Below, piece after piece: positions 7,424 through 17,690 of a stretch of 23,905 bases of DNA. Each line of letters opens with the position of its first letter. Positions within the stretch are counted from its first letter, which is position 1. The notes below the pieces were generated by a model. The model ran no database searches. It was not told where the DNA came from and worked only from the letters and a program-made list of their open reading frames with translations. The DNA comes from Euzebyaceae bacterium (lineage in GTDB: Bacteria; Actinomycetota; Nitriliruptoria; Euzebyales; Egibacteraceae). A program made the translations under genes and the position numbers. Location: the NCBI GenBank assembly GCA_013696915.1, contig JACCXR010000363.1:1-23905 (forward strand). Direction: 5' to 3'.

Positions 7424-7885
7424 GGCGCAGGGCGGCGGCGAGTCGCCCCCGGCCGCGCCCGCGATCCGGTCGAGGACGGTTTGCAGCGTCCGCGCCTCCT
7501 CCGGTGAGAGCAGGCGGCCGAACGACGACAGCACGGCGTCGGTGTAGACCGGCAGCGCCCGCTTCACGGCCGCCTGCCCCGCCGCCGTGAGCACCGCGAA
7601 GGACCCACGCCGGTCCGACGGGCAGGCGGTGCGCTCGATCAGACCCGCGGCCTCCATCCGGTCCGCCAGCCGGGACAGCCCGCTCTTGGTCAGCGGCGTG
7701 CGGTCGGCCAGCGCGCTCATCCGCAGGCGCTCCCCGTCGGCGGCGGCGAGGCGCCGCAGCGTGAGGAACCAGGTGAGGGGCAGGTCGACCTCGCGCTCAA
7801 GGCGCGCCGACAGCTGCTCCGCCACGGACGCATGGGTCGCCGCCAGCGCCTGCCACGCGGCCAGCCGCAACTCCTCGTCAGCCAT
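7421..7885 (-). CDS. MarR family transcriptional regulator
   Basis: A winged-helix repressor-type DNA-binding protein, about 154 aa from the ATG at 7885. Seen: N-terminal dimerisation helix; the winged-helix core LTWFLTLRRLAAADGERLRMSALADRT; recognition helix region LTKSGLSRLADRMEAAGLIERT; the wing with the MarR signature CPSDRRGSFAVLTAAG; and a C-terminal dimerisation helix. No cysteine placement typical of OhrR is obvious. It is transcribed away from the YceI-family gene and shares a palindrome-rich intergenic region with it, so it probably represses itself and that gene. An ATG at 7894 is an alternative start; neither has a clear Shine-Dalgarno. Confidence 0.88.
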   Translation of the reverse strand: MADEELRLAAWQALAATHASVAEQLSARLEREVDLPLTWFLTLRRLAAADGERLRMSALADRTPLTKSGLSRLADRMEAAGLIERTACPSDRRGSFAVLTAAGQAAVKRALPVYTDAVLSSFGRLLSPEEARTLQTVLDRIAGAAGGDSPPPCA

Positions 7886-7915
7886 GGAGGCCATCGTACG
7901 GCAGCGGGGGGACGT

Positions 7916-7952
7916 TTGCTGCGACAACAGTTGTTGATACAATCAAATTTGA
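7916..7952 (+). promoter_or_regulatory. yceI promoter overlapping three stacked palindromes (likely MarR operator)
   Basis: TTGCTG (7916-7921), 16 nt, TACAAT (7938-7943) forms a good sigma-70-like promoter for the downstream gene. On it lie CAACA-GT-TGTTG (7925-7936), TTGAT-ACA-ATCAA (7934-7946) and the perfect palindrome TCAAATTTGA (7943-7952). MarR proteins typically bind palindromes of about this size. The AT-rich composition stands out sharply from its surroundings. Confidence 0.7.
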
Positions 7953-7979
7953 GTCCCACACACTACCGAGGAGCAGCCC

Positions 7980-8555
7980 ATGGAAACCAGCACGACCCTG
8001 ACCCGCACCGTCCACGGCCGCGAAGTCCCCGCCACCGGCGCCTGGCAGATCGACCCTTCCCACTCCAGCGTCGAGGCGGTCGCCCGCCACCTGATGGTGG
8101 CGAAGGTCCGCGGATCGTTCGAACGGTTCTCCGGGACGTTCACGGTCGCCGAGCGGCCGGAGGACTCCAGCGTCACCGTCGAGATCGACGCGGCCAGCAT
8201 CAACACCCGCGACGAGAACCGCGACACCCACCTGCGCAGCGGGGACTTCCTCGACGTCGAGCGCTTCCCGACGCTGGACTTCGTCAGCACCGCCGTCGAG
8301 CCCCGCGGCAAGCGCTGGGCCGTCCACGGCGACCTCACCATCCGCGGCGTCACCCGCCCCGTGACGCTCGACGTCGAGTATCTCGGCACGCTGACCGATC
8401 CGTGGGGCAACAGCAAGGCGGCGTTCAGCGCGACCGCGGAGATCGACCGCGAGGACTACGGGATCACCTGGAACCAGGCGCTGGAGGCCGGCGGCGTCCT
8501 GGTGGGCAGGACCCTGAAGGTCAAGCTCGACATCCAGGCCGTCCTCCAGCAGTGA
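7980..8555 (+). CDS. YceI family protein (lipocalin-like, polyisoprenoid-binding fold)
   Basis: A 191-aa YceI-domain protein. The family forms an extended beta-barrel that binds long isoprenoid or other hydrophobic molecules; the role here is unknown. Seen: the start of the domain at about residue 20 (GAWQIDPSHSSVEAVARHLMVAKVRGSF), the central SINTRDENRDTHLRSGDFLDVERFPTL, and the C-terminal ITWNQALEAGGVLVGRTLKVKLDIQ. There is no signal peptide, so it is probably cytoplasmic, unlike the exported E. coli YceI. ATG preceded by GAGGAG at 6-8 nt. It is divergent from the MarR gene, a recurrent arrangement, and probably under its control. It converges with orn, 19 nt away, with no terminator seen. 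Confidence 0.9.
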   Translation: METSTTLTRTVHGREVPATGAWQIDPSHSSVEAVARHLMVAKVRGSFERFSGTFTVAERPEDSSVTVEIDAASINTRDENRDTHLRSGDFLDVERFPTLDFVSTAVEPRGKRWAVHGDLTIRGVTRPVTLDVEYLGTLTDPWGNSKAAFSATAEIDREDYGITWNQALEAGGVLVGRTLKVKLDIQAVLQQ

Positions 8556-8574
8556 GCCCGACGCTGCTGCGCGC

Positions 8575-9134
8575 TCAGCGGAAGATCGCCTCCCGGTAGT
8601 AGCGCAGCTCGGCGATCGACTCGCGGATGTCGGCGAGCGCCCGGTGGCCGCCCCCCTTGGTGGGGGCGGCCACCTTCGCCTCCGGGTACCAGCGGCGGGC
8701 GAGCTCCTTCACCGTCGACACGTCGACGTTGCGGTAGTGCACCCACGCCTCCAGCGCCGGCATGTGCCGGCGCAGGAACATCCGGTCGGCGTGGATGGTG
8801 TTGCCGGCCAGCGGGGCGGTGCGCGCCTCCGGGACGTGCTGCCGGACGAAGTCGAGGATCTGCCGCTCGGCGTCCGCCACGGTCAGCGGGGAACGGCGGA
8901 CCGCGTCGGTCAGGCCAGACTTCGCGTGCATCTCGGCGACGACCGGGACCATGGCCGCCAGCGCGCCCTCCTCGGCGGAGACCACCAGGTCGGGCCCCTC
9001 GATCATCCGGTCCAGCGCGCCGTCGGTGACGATGACCGCGATCTCGACGATCGCGTCGGTCTCGGGATCGAGCCCCGTCATCTCCAGGTCGACCCAGACG
9101 AGGGGCTGCACCAGTCCGTTCGCTGGCGTCTGCA

Positions 9135-9135
<1 letters not shown>
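8575..9135 (-). CDS. orn: Oligoribonuclease
   Basis: A 3'-5' exoribonuclease that finishes RNA decay by degrading very short oligoribonucleotides; in other bacteria it also clears pGpG from cyclic-di-GMP turnover. The product is 186 aa, near the usual length. DEDDh motifs: Asp16 and Glu18 in WVDLEMTGLD, Asp in NTIHADRMFL, and the His/Asp pair in GGGHRALADI. The YYREAIF end is also typical. The ATG shares one base with the stop of the upstream ABC-F gene (TGATG), so translation is probably coupled. Third gene of trpS-uup-orn. Confidence 0.95.
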
Positions 9136-10882
<1,747 letters not shown>

Positions 10883-10886
<4 letters not shown>

Positions 10887-11866
10887 GCGCGGGGCAGGAG
10901 GCCCACGCGGTCCCGGACGGCCTCCATGGTCTCCGCGGCCACCGCGCGCGCCTTGCCCGCGCCCTTGCGCAGCGACTCCTCGACCATGGCGGGGTCCGTG
11001 CGCAGCTCGGCGTACCGGGAGCGCACCGGGCGGAGGTAGGCGTTGACGGCCTCGGCGACCTCCCGCTTGAAGTCGCCGTACCCCTTGCCGTCGAAGTGCG
11101 CCTCGAGGGCCGCGATGTCGGTGCCCGTCACCGCCGCCATGAGGTCGAGGAGGTTCGAGACGCCCGGCTTGTCCGCCGCGGCCCGCACCTCGGCGCCGGA
11201 GTCGGTCACGGCGCGCATGACCTTCCTCCGGGTCTCGTCCTCGGACTCGCCGAGCAGGATCTTGCCCTGGGGCGACTCCACGGACTTCGCCATGCGCTTG
11301 TCGACCAGCTGGAGGTCCATGACCCTCGCGCCGGCCTCCGGCAGCGTCGCCCGTGGCAGCGTGAAGGTGTCACCGAACCGGGTGTTGAAGCGCTGGGCGA
11401 GGTCGCGGGTCAGCTCGACGTGCTGGCGCTGGTCCGCGCCGACCGGCACCTCGTCTGCCTGGTAGAGCAGGATGTCGGCGGCCTGGAGCACGGGATAGGT
11501 GAACAGCCCCACGCTGACGGATTCCTTGCCGGCCGACTTCTCCTTGAACTGCACCATGCGCCCGAGCTCGCCCATGGTCGCCGTGCATTCGAGCACCCAT
11601 GACAGCTCGGCGTGCTCGGCGACGTGTGACTGGACGAACAGCGTGCACACGTCCGGGTCGAGCCCGGCGGCCAGCAGCCAGCAGGCGAGATCGACCGTGC
11701 GCTCCCGCAGACCCGCCGGATCCTGCGGCACGGTGATCGCGTGCAGGTTGACGATGCAGAAGAAGTGCTCCGGCTGCTGCTCCCGCGCCCAGCGGCTGAT
11801 GGCCCCGACGTAGTTGCCCAGATGGAGGTCACCGCTCGGCTGGATGCCGCTCAACACTCGGGCCAC
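10883..11866 (-). CDS. trpS: Tryptophanyl-tRNA synthetase
   Basis: Charges tRNA-Trp with tryptophan; class I synthetase of about 327 aa. The HIGH-type motif is PSGDLHLGNY at residues 10-19 and the KMSKS-type loop is KRMAKSVESPQG. Other family features are FTYPVLQAADILLY and VPVGADQRQHVELTRDLAQRFN. Start: GTG at 11866 (MARVLSGIQPSG) is chosen because AGGGAG lies 5 nt upstream and the protein then begins as in homologues; the longer frame to 11911 would overlap the -10 box of the promoter. First gene of trpS-uup-orn; its stop overlaps the uup start. No T-box or Trp leader was recognised in the short leader. Confidence 0.95.
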
Positions 11867-11898
11867 CGCAACTCCCTCAACTCGCACGCCTGAGCGAG

Positions 11899-11927
11899 AG
11901 CCTACGGGCAACCGCAGCGGATGTCAG
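11899..11927 (-). promoter_or_regulatory. trpS promoter
   Basis: On the minus strand, CTGACA (11927-11922), exactly 17 nt, then TAGGCT (11904-11899). This predicts a start near 11892 and a leader of about 25 nt containing the trpS Shine-Dalgarno. This is among the clearest sigma-70-like promoters in the window. Confidence 0.65.
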
Positions 11928-11949
11928 AGCCGCCAGGCGGGCACGGGCT

Positions 11950-11965
11950 GGACTAGACTAAGTCC
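11950..11965 (+). promoter_or_regulatory. Toxin-antitoxin promoter -10 and operator-like inverted repeat
   Basis: GGACT-AGACTA-AGTCC (11950-11965) is a perfect 5-bp-arm inverted repeat that includes the -10-like TAGACT (11954-11959). Antitoxins of this class commonly repress their own promoter by binding such a repeat. No good -35 was found. Confidence 0.5.
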
Positions 11966-11992
11966 ATGTCGCCCCCTGAGGAGGTGCCGCAC

Positions 11993-12235
11993 GTGGCTGA
12001 CACCGCGCAGGTGAACGTGCACGAAGCGAAGACCCAACTGTCGCGGCTGCTCAAGCGCGTCGAGCAGGGAGAGGAGATCACGATCAGCCGGGCCGGCCAG
12101 CCGGTCGCCCGTCTCGTGCCGCTGCGGGCAAGCCGGCCGGAACGGAAACTCGGACTCTGGAAGGGACGGGTGTGGATCGCGGATGACTTCGACGAGACCT
12201 CCGAGGACTTGATCGCGGCCTTCGAGGGCGAGTAG
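11993..12235 (+). CDS. Type II antitoxin, Phd/YefM family
   Basis: An 80-aa DNA-binding antitoxin expected to neutralise the adjacent PIN toxin. The N-terminal fold is typical of Phd/YefM: VNVHEAKTQLSRLLKRVEQGEEITISRAGQPVARLVPL. The acidic C-terminal tail (DDFDETSEDLIAAFEGE) fits the toxin-binding region, which is usually disordered until bound. Start: GTG 11993 has a perfect AGGAGG 8 nt upstream. An in-frame ATG at 11966, 6 nt after the -10 box, could instead give a leaderless product nine residues longer. Two bases separate its stop from the toxin start. Confidence 0.9.
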   Translation: MADTAQVNVHEAKTQLSRLLKRVEQGEEITISRAGQPVARLVPLRASRPERKLGLWKGRVWIADDFDETSEDLIAAFEGE

Positions 12236-12237
12236 AC

Positions 12238-12615
12238 GTGCGGCTTCTGCTCGATACCCACGTCGTGCTGTGGGCTCTGGCGAAGGCCGGTCAATTGTCG
12301 GAGCGGGCCGCCGCGGTGATCCTTCGTGAGGACGAGGTCTTCGTGAGCGCGGCCAGCGTGTGGGAGATCGAGATCAAGCGGGCGCTCGGCAAACTGGACG
12401 CGCCCGACGACCTGGAAGTGGTCATCGAGGCCAGCGGGTTCCGGTCCCTGCCGATTGCTTTCCGCCACGCCACGCGCGCGGGCGCGCTTCCGCGCCACCA
12501 CGGAGACCCGTTCGACCGGATGCTCGTCGCCCAGGCGCAGCTCGAGGGTCTGACTCTGGTCACCAGCGACGCCGCGATCGCGGCCTACCAGGTCGCGGTG
12601 CTGCCGGCCTCGTAG
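12238..12615 (+). CDS. PIN-domain ribonuclease toxin (VapC-like)
   Basis: A 125-aa PIN-domain protein expected to cleave RNA (tRNA or rRNA in characterised VapCs) when freed from its antitoxin. Acidic active-site residues are in place: Asp6 in LLLDTHVVLW, Glu43 in SVWEIEIK, Asp90/Asp93 in GDPFDRMLVAQA and Asp111 in VTSDAAI. The LLLDTHVVLWAL start and the short spacing to a Phd-type antitoxin are typical of the PIN subgroup paired with Phd/YefM antitoxins. GTG start, 2 nt after the antitoxin stop. It appears intact. It converges with acs, with only 10 nt between stop codons. Confidence 0.9.
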   Translation: MRLLLDTHVVLWALAKAGQLSERAAAVILREDEVFVSAASVWEIEIKRALGKLDAPDDLEVVIEASGFRSLPIAFRHATRAGALPRHHGDPFDRMLVAQAQLEGLTLVTSDAAIAAYQVAVLPAS

Positions 12616-12625
12616 CGGCGCGGGA

Positions 12626-14584
<1,959 letters not shown>

Positions 14585-14607
14585 GCGTTGGCTCCTCGTC
14601 GGCTGGA

Positions 14608-14646
14608 TCCCGGTGGCCGCAGCCTAGTCGACCGCGGCCACCGGGA
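14608..14646 (-). terminator. 13-bp stem-loop between symporter gene and acs
   Basis: TCCCGGTGGCCGC (14608-14620) pairs perfectly with GCGGCCACCGGGA (14634-14646) around a 13-nt loop. It sits just after the symporter stop and about 23 nt before the acs start. No U-tract. It could be a terminator or attenuator that lowers acs readthrough, or an mRNA-processing or stability site. Confidence 0.55.
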
Positions 14647-14653
14647 CACGGCG

Positions 14654-16369
14654 TCAGTGCGCTGCGGGCGGGGGGGCCGCCGCCTCGCCGCCGACCGGCG
14701 CGAGCCTTGGCCGGCCCGGGTAGCGGATCTCCTCGATGAGCTCCTGCATCGCGGCCGGCGGCGGGTCGGTGAGCAGGGACACGACGACGGTCACAGCGAA
14801 GTTGATCAGCATGCCGATGGCGCCGATCCCCTCAGGGCTGATCCCCGCGATGTGCGGGTTCCCGCCGTAGATCGGGATGGTGTAGACCATGTACGCGGTC
14901 GTGAAGATCAGACCGCTGAGCATCCCCGACACCGCGCCCTTGGCGTTGCAGCGCTTCCAGAAGATCCCCAGGACGATGATCGGGAAGAAGCTCGCGGCGG
15001 CCAGGCCGAACGCGAACGCCACGACCTGTGCGACGAACCCGGGCGGGTTGACCCCGAAGTAGCCGGCGACGATCACCGCGCCCCCCATGGCGATCCGGCC
15101 GACGAGCAGCCGCCGGGCCTCGGTCGGCTCGGGTTCGTCGGGCTTCAACCGCAGATGGTAGAAGCGGTAGTAGCCGTCGTGCGCGACAGCGCTGGAGATG
15201 ACGAGCAGGAGCCCGGCCGCCGTCGACAGCGCTGCCGCGAGGCCGCCGGCCGCGACCAGCCCGACGACCGGAGCCGGCAGCCCGGCGATCTCCGGTGTCG
15301 CGAGCACGATGATGTCGCGGTCGATGACGATCTCGTTCGTCGCCTCGTCGCCGGTGAACTGGATCAGGCCGTCGCCGTTGATGTCGGTCACCGTGACGAG
15401 TTCGGCGGCCTCCCAGTTGTCGACCCACTGGGGCATGTCGTCGCGGGCGACCTCGTTCACGTCGTCGATGATGTTGAACTTGCTGAACACGCCGATGGCC
15501 GGGGCGGTGGTGTACAGCAGGGCGATGAACAGCAGCGCCCAGAACGCCGAGTACCGGGCGGCGCGCACGCTCTTGGTTGTGTAGAAGCGCACGATGATGT
15601 GCGGCAGCCCCGCGGTGCCGACCATCAGCGACAGCGTGACGAGGAAGACGTCGATCTTCGGCCGCTGCGTGAACGGTTCGGAATAGGCGTCGAACCCCAG
15701 CGAGGTCTGGAGCGTGTCGAGCTCCTGCAATATCCGGCCGAAGCTGACCTGCGGGATCGGGATCCCGGTCAGCGTCTGCGCGATCGCGATCGCCGGGATG
15801 AGGTAGGCGACGATCAGCACCGAGTACTGCGCCACCTGCGTCCACGTGATGCCCTTCATCCCCCCGAGCACGGCGTACACCAGGACGACGGCCATCCCGA
15901 CGATGACGCCGCCGGTGATCGGCAGCTGGAGGTAGCGGCTGAAGACGATGCCGACGCCGCGCATCTGCCCGGCGACGTAGGTGAACGACACGAAGATCGC
16001 GGCGATCACCGCCACGAAGCGCGCCGTCTCGGAGTACCGGTCGCCGACGAAGTCCGGGACCGTGTACTTGCCGAACTTCCGCAGGTAGGGCGCGAGCAGC
16101 AGGGCGAGCAGCACGTATCCGCCCGTCCAGCCCATCAGGTAGATGGCCCCGTCGTAGCCGAGGAACGCGATCAACCCCGCCATCGAGATGAACGACGCCG
16201 CCGACATCCAGTCGGCGGCGATGGCCGCGCCGTTTGCGATGGCCGGGATGCCCTGGCCGGCGACGTAGAAGCCGGCCGTGTCCGCCACGCGGCTCCGGAT
16301 GGCGATGAACAGGTAGAACCCGAAGGACAGAATGACGAAGAAGAGTGTCCAGGCCTGGATCGAGCTCAC
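14654..16369 (-). CDS. Sodium:solute symporter, VC_2705/ActP-like large subunit
   Basis: An integral membrane Na+-coupled transporter of the SSS family, 571 aa with about 13 hydrophobic helices. Characteristic segments: DTAGFYVAGQGIPAIANG, ADWMSAASFISMAG, FGKYTVPDFVGDRYSE, YAVLGGMKGITWTQ and GTAGLPHIIVRFYTTKSVRAARYSAFW. The DUF4212 partner upstream and acs downstream suggest a short-chain monocarboxylate substrate such as acetate, but substrate is not shown by sequence. A hydrophilic loop at about residues 310-350 includes DINGDGLIQF, resembling a calcium-binding EF-hand or dockerin loop. GTG start overlaps the DUF4212 gene stop by 4 nt (GTGA). Confidence 0.92.
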   Translation of the reverse strand: MSSIQAWTLFFVILSFGFYLFIAIRSRVADTAGFYVAGQGIPAIANGAAIAADWMSAASFISMAGLIAFLGYDGAIYLMGWTGGYVLLALLLAPYLRKFGKYTVPDFVGDRYSETARFVAVIAAIFVSFTYVAGQMRGVGIVFSRYLQLPITGGVIVGMAVVLVYAVLGGMKGITWTQVAQYSVLIVAYLIPAIAIAQTLTGIPIPQVSFGRILQELDTLQTSLGFDAYSEPFTQRPKIDVFLVTLSLMVGTAGLPHIIVRFYTTKSVRAARYSAFWALLFIALLYTTAPAIGVFSKFNIIDDVNEVARDDMPQWVDNWEAAELVTVTDINGDGLIQFTGDEATNEIVIDRDIIVLATPEIAGLPAPVVGLVAAGGLAAALSTAAGLLLVISSAVAHDGYYRFYHLRLKPDEPEPTEARRLLVGRIAMGGAVIVAGYFGVNPPGFVAQVVAFAFGLAAASFFPIIVLGIFWKRCNAKGAVSGMLSGLIFTTAYMVYTIPIYGGNPHIAGISPEGIGAIGMLINFAVTVVVSLLTDPPPAAMQELIEEIRYPGRPRLAPVGGEAAAPPPAAH

Positions 16370-16644
16370 ACCCGCCTCCCGCCCTCGTCGCGCTCCGAGA
16401 CCTCGAACTCGTCGTCGAGCTTGTCCATCCGCCAGGCGTAGACGCCGATCAGGACGACGAAGGTCATGATCGAGCCCTGCTGGGCGAACCAGAACCCCAG
16501 CGGGAAGTCGTTGATGACGATTCTGTTCATCTGCTCGACGAGCAGGATGCCGAACAGGTAGGAGACGACGAACCAGATCGACAGCAGGATGATCATGAGG
16601 CGCAGGTTCCTGCGCCAGTACGCTCTCCGTTGCGACTCGTCCAT
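16366..16644 (-). CDS. DUF4212 sodium/solute symporter small subunit
   Basis: A 92-aa membrane protein. The core YWRRNLRLMIILLSIWFVVS and PLGFWFAQQGSIMTFVVLIGVYAWRMDKLD is the DUF4212 signature, a family that nearly always sits before a VC_2705-type symporter and is thought to be its small subunit. Two transmembrane helices (about residues 14-36 and 52-72), with charged ends. ATG start with AGGGAG about 9 nt upstream. A longer in-frame extension to 17025 is low-complexity and overlaps the divergent gene, so it was rejected. First gene of the minus-strand uptake cluster. Confidence 0.92.
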   Translation of the reverse strand: MDESQRRAYWRRNLRLMIILLSIWFVVSYLFGILLVEQMNRIVINDFPLGFWFAQQGSIMTFVVLIGVYAWRMDKLDDEFEVSERDEGGRRV

Positions 16645-16875
16645 CCGCGCACGGCTCCCTTCCTCGGTGTGGCCCCGTGGTGGCAGCCTGGGCACGGTCT
16701 GCCCGTAGGACAAGGGTCGTTTGGCGGGCGGGCCGGTTGGCTCCCCGAACGGTCGCGTGGGCCCGTCTTGCGGTGCAGGGCGCCCGCGCTGCCGCTCGAC
16801 AGCGCGAGGCGACCGCCGGGGACCCGGCCGCCGCCGTTCGCGGGGCCGCGATGGCGTGGTCGCCCAGGCGGGGGC

Positions 16876-16881
16876 TAGCGT
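16876..16881 (+). promoter_or_regulatory. -10-like box for a leaderless start
   Basis: TAGCGT ends 7 nt before the ATG at 16889, so transcription should begin at or next to the start codon. No clear -35 and no Shine-Dalgarno are seen. Confidence 0.35.
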
Positions 16882-16888
16882 GCCGGGC

Positions 16889-17281
16889 ATGAGCTCACTC
16901 GCCGGCGCACGCGCCGGCCGGCCGCTGGGGCTGCCAGGCCAACGGACCCTGCTGGTGGCGGTCGGGCTGGTGGGCCTGGGATCGTTCCTGCCGTGGATCC
17001 AGCTCGCCGTCGGCGTCTCCGTCACGGGTATGCAGGGGGCGGGGCTGTGGACCTTCTACGCCGCCGTGCTGGGCCTGGCGGGGGCGCTCGTCCGCCGCCG
17101 GGGCGCCGCCGCTGCCCAGGCCGCGATCCTTGGGGTCGCCGCCGTCGGCCTGCCCGCCTGGCAGGTTGCGAGGCTGCTGACGCTCGGCGGCGGCTGGGCG
17201 CCGGGCGTCGGGCTGGTGCTCGTCGCCGGCGGCGGCATCGTCGCGCTGCGCGCGGGGTGGCGGCTGGCCACCGCTCGGTAG
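16889..17281 (+). CDS. Small four-helix membrane protein, function unknown
   Basis: A 130-aa very hydrophobic protein with about four membrane helices (about 20-39, 49-67, 74-93, 103-122), a basic N-terminus, and the segment LGSFLPWIQL followed by a short Gly-rich loop (TGMQGAG). Small membrane proteins with a first helix ending in LPW are common in actinobacteria, but I cannot assign a function. The ATG lies 7 nt downstream of a TAGCGT box, consistent with a leaderless mRNA. It occupies the gap between two divergent symporter clusters and is followed after 49 nt by the second symporter's small protein. Confidence 0.65.
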   Translation: MSSLAGARAGRPLGLPGQRTLLVAVGLVGLGSFLPWIQLAVGVSVTGMQGAGLWTFYAAVLGLAGALVRRRGAAAAQAAILGVAAVGLPAWQVARLLTLGGGWAPGVGLVLVAGGGIVALRAGWRLATAR

Positions 17282-17301
17282 GGCGCACCACCCACTACCC
17301 T

Positions 17302-17324
17302 TCGTGGCCGGCCACGACTACGGT
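17302..17324 (+). promoter_or_regulatory. 16-bp perfect palindrome and -10 box upstream of the second symporter operon
   Basis: TCGTGGCCGGCCACGA (17302-17317) is a perfect palindrome. It is followed directly by TACGGT (17319-17324), a -10-like box 6 nt before the GTG at 17331. Its position just upstream of the -10 is that of a repressor or activator operator. Confidence 0.45.
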
Positions 17325-17330
17325 TGCGCT

Positions 17331-17690
17331 GTGGACGCCAACCAGGCACGACGGTTGAACGCCGATGCCTGGCCTGGTCAGCCCCTCGACGAGTTCGACA
17401 CCCCGGCCGAGGTCGATGCGATCTTCCGCACGCAGCGCCGCATCGCGGTCGGCTACTTCTGCGTTTTCCTCGTCGTCACGCTGGGGGTTCCGGCGCTGAC
17501 GCTCGTCCTCGACTGGTGGTCCTCTGGCCGGATCGTCGGGGGGATGAGCCCCAACTTCGCCATGGCGGCGATCGGGCTCTACGTGTTCTTCCTGTGCCTG
17601 GCCGTGGCAGCGGGCTCGCTCGCCACCGCCGTCGAGGACCGGATGCTCGGCGGGCCGGTGCCGTACCGCGAAGAGGGGCCCCAATCGTGA
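17331..17690 (+). CDS. Small two-helix membrane protein paired with sodium:solute symporter
   Basis: A 119-aa protein with a hydrophilic N-terminus (about 45 residues), two membrane helices (about 47-70 and 84-106) and a short polar tail. Its size, topology and place directly before a sodium:solute symporter match accessory subunits such as DUF485/MctB or DUF4212 proteins, but the sequence differs clearly from the DUF4212 protein at 16366-16644. I did not recognise the family with certainty. The GTG at 17331 is preferred because a TACGGT box lies 6 nt upstream (leaderless); an in-frame GTG at 17304 falls inside the palindrome. Stop overlaps the symporter start (GTGA). Confidence 0.75.
   Translation: MDANQARRLNADAWPGQPLDEFDTPAEVDAIFRTQRRIAVGYFCVFLVVTLGVPALTLVLDWWSSGRIVGGMSPNFAMAAIGLYVFFLCLAVAAGSLATAVEDRMLGGPVPYREEGPQS

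Noticed and set aside
11284..11322. KMSKS motif of TrpS reading KRMAKS
   Set aside because: Serine-to-alanine and similar variants of this loop are ordinary in class I synthetases; the lysines are kept.
11867..11892. T-box or Trp attenuator upstream of trpS
   Set aside because: The leader predicted from the promoter is only about 25 nt, too short for either, and no Trp-codon leader peptide is present.
17331..17690. Second DUF4212 protein
   Set aside because: Size and position fit, but the YWRRN and GFWFAQQGS signatures seen in the other small subunit are missing.
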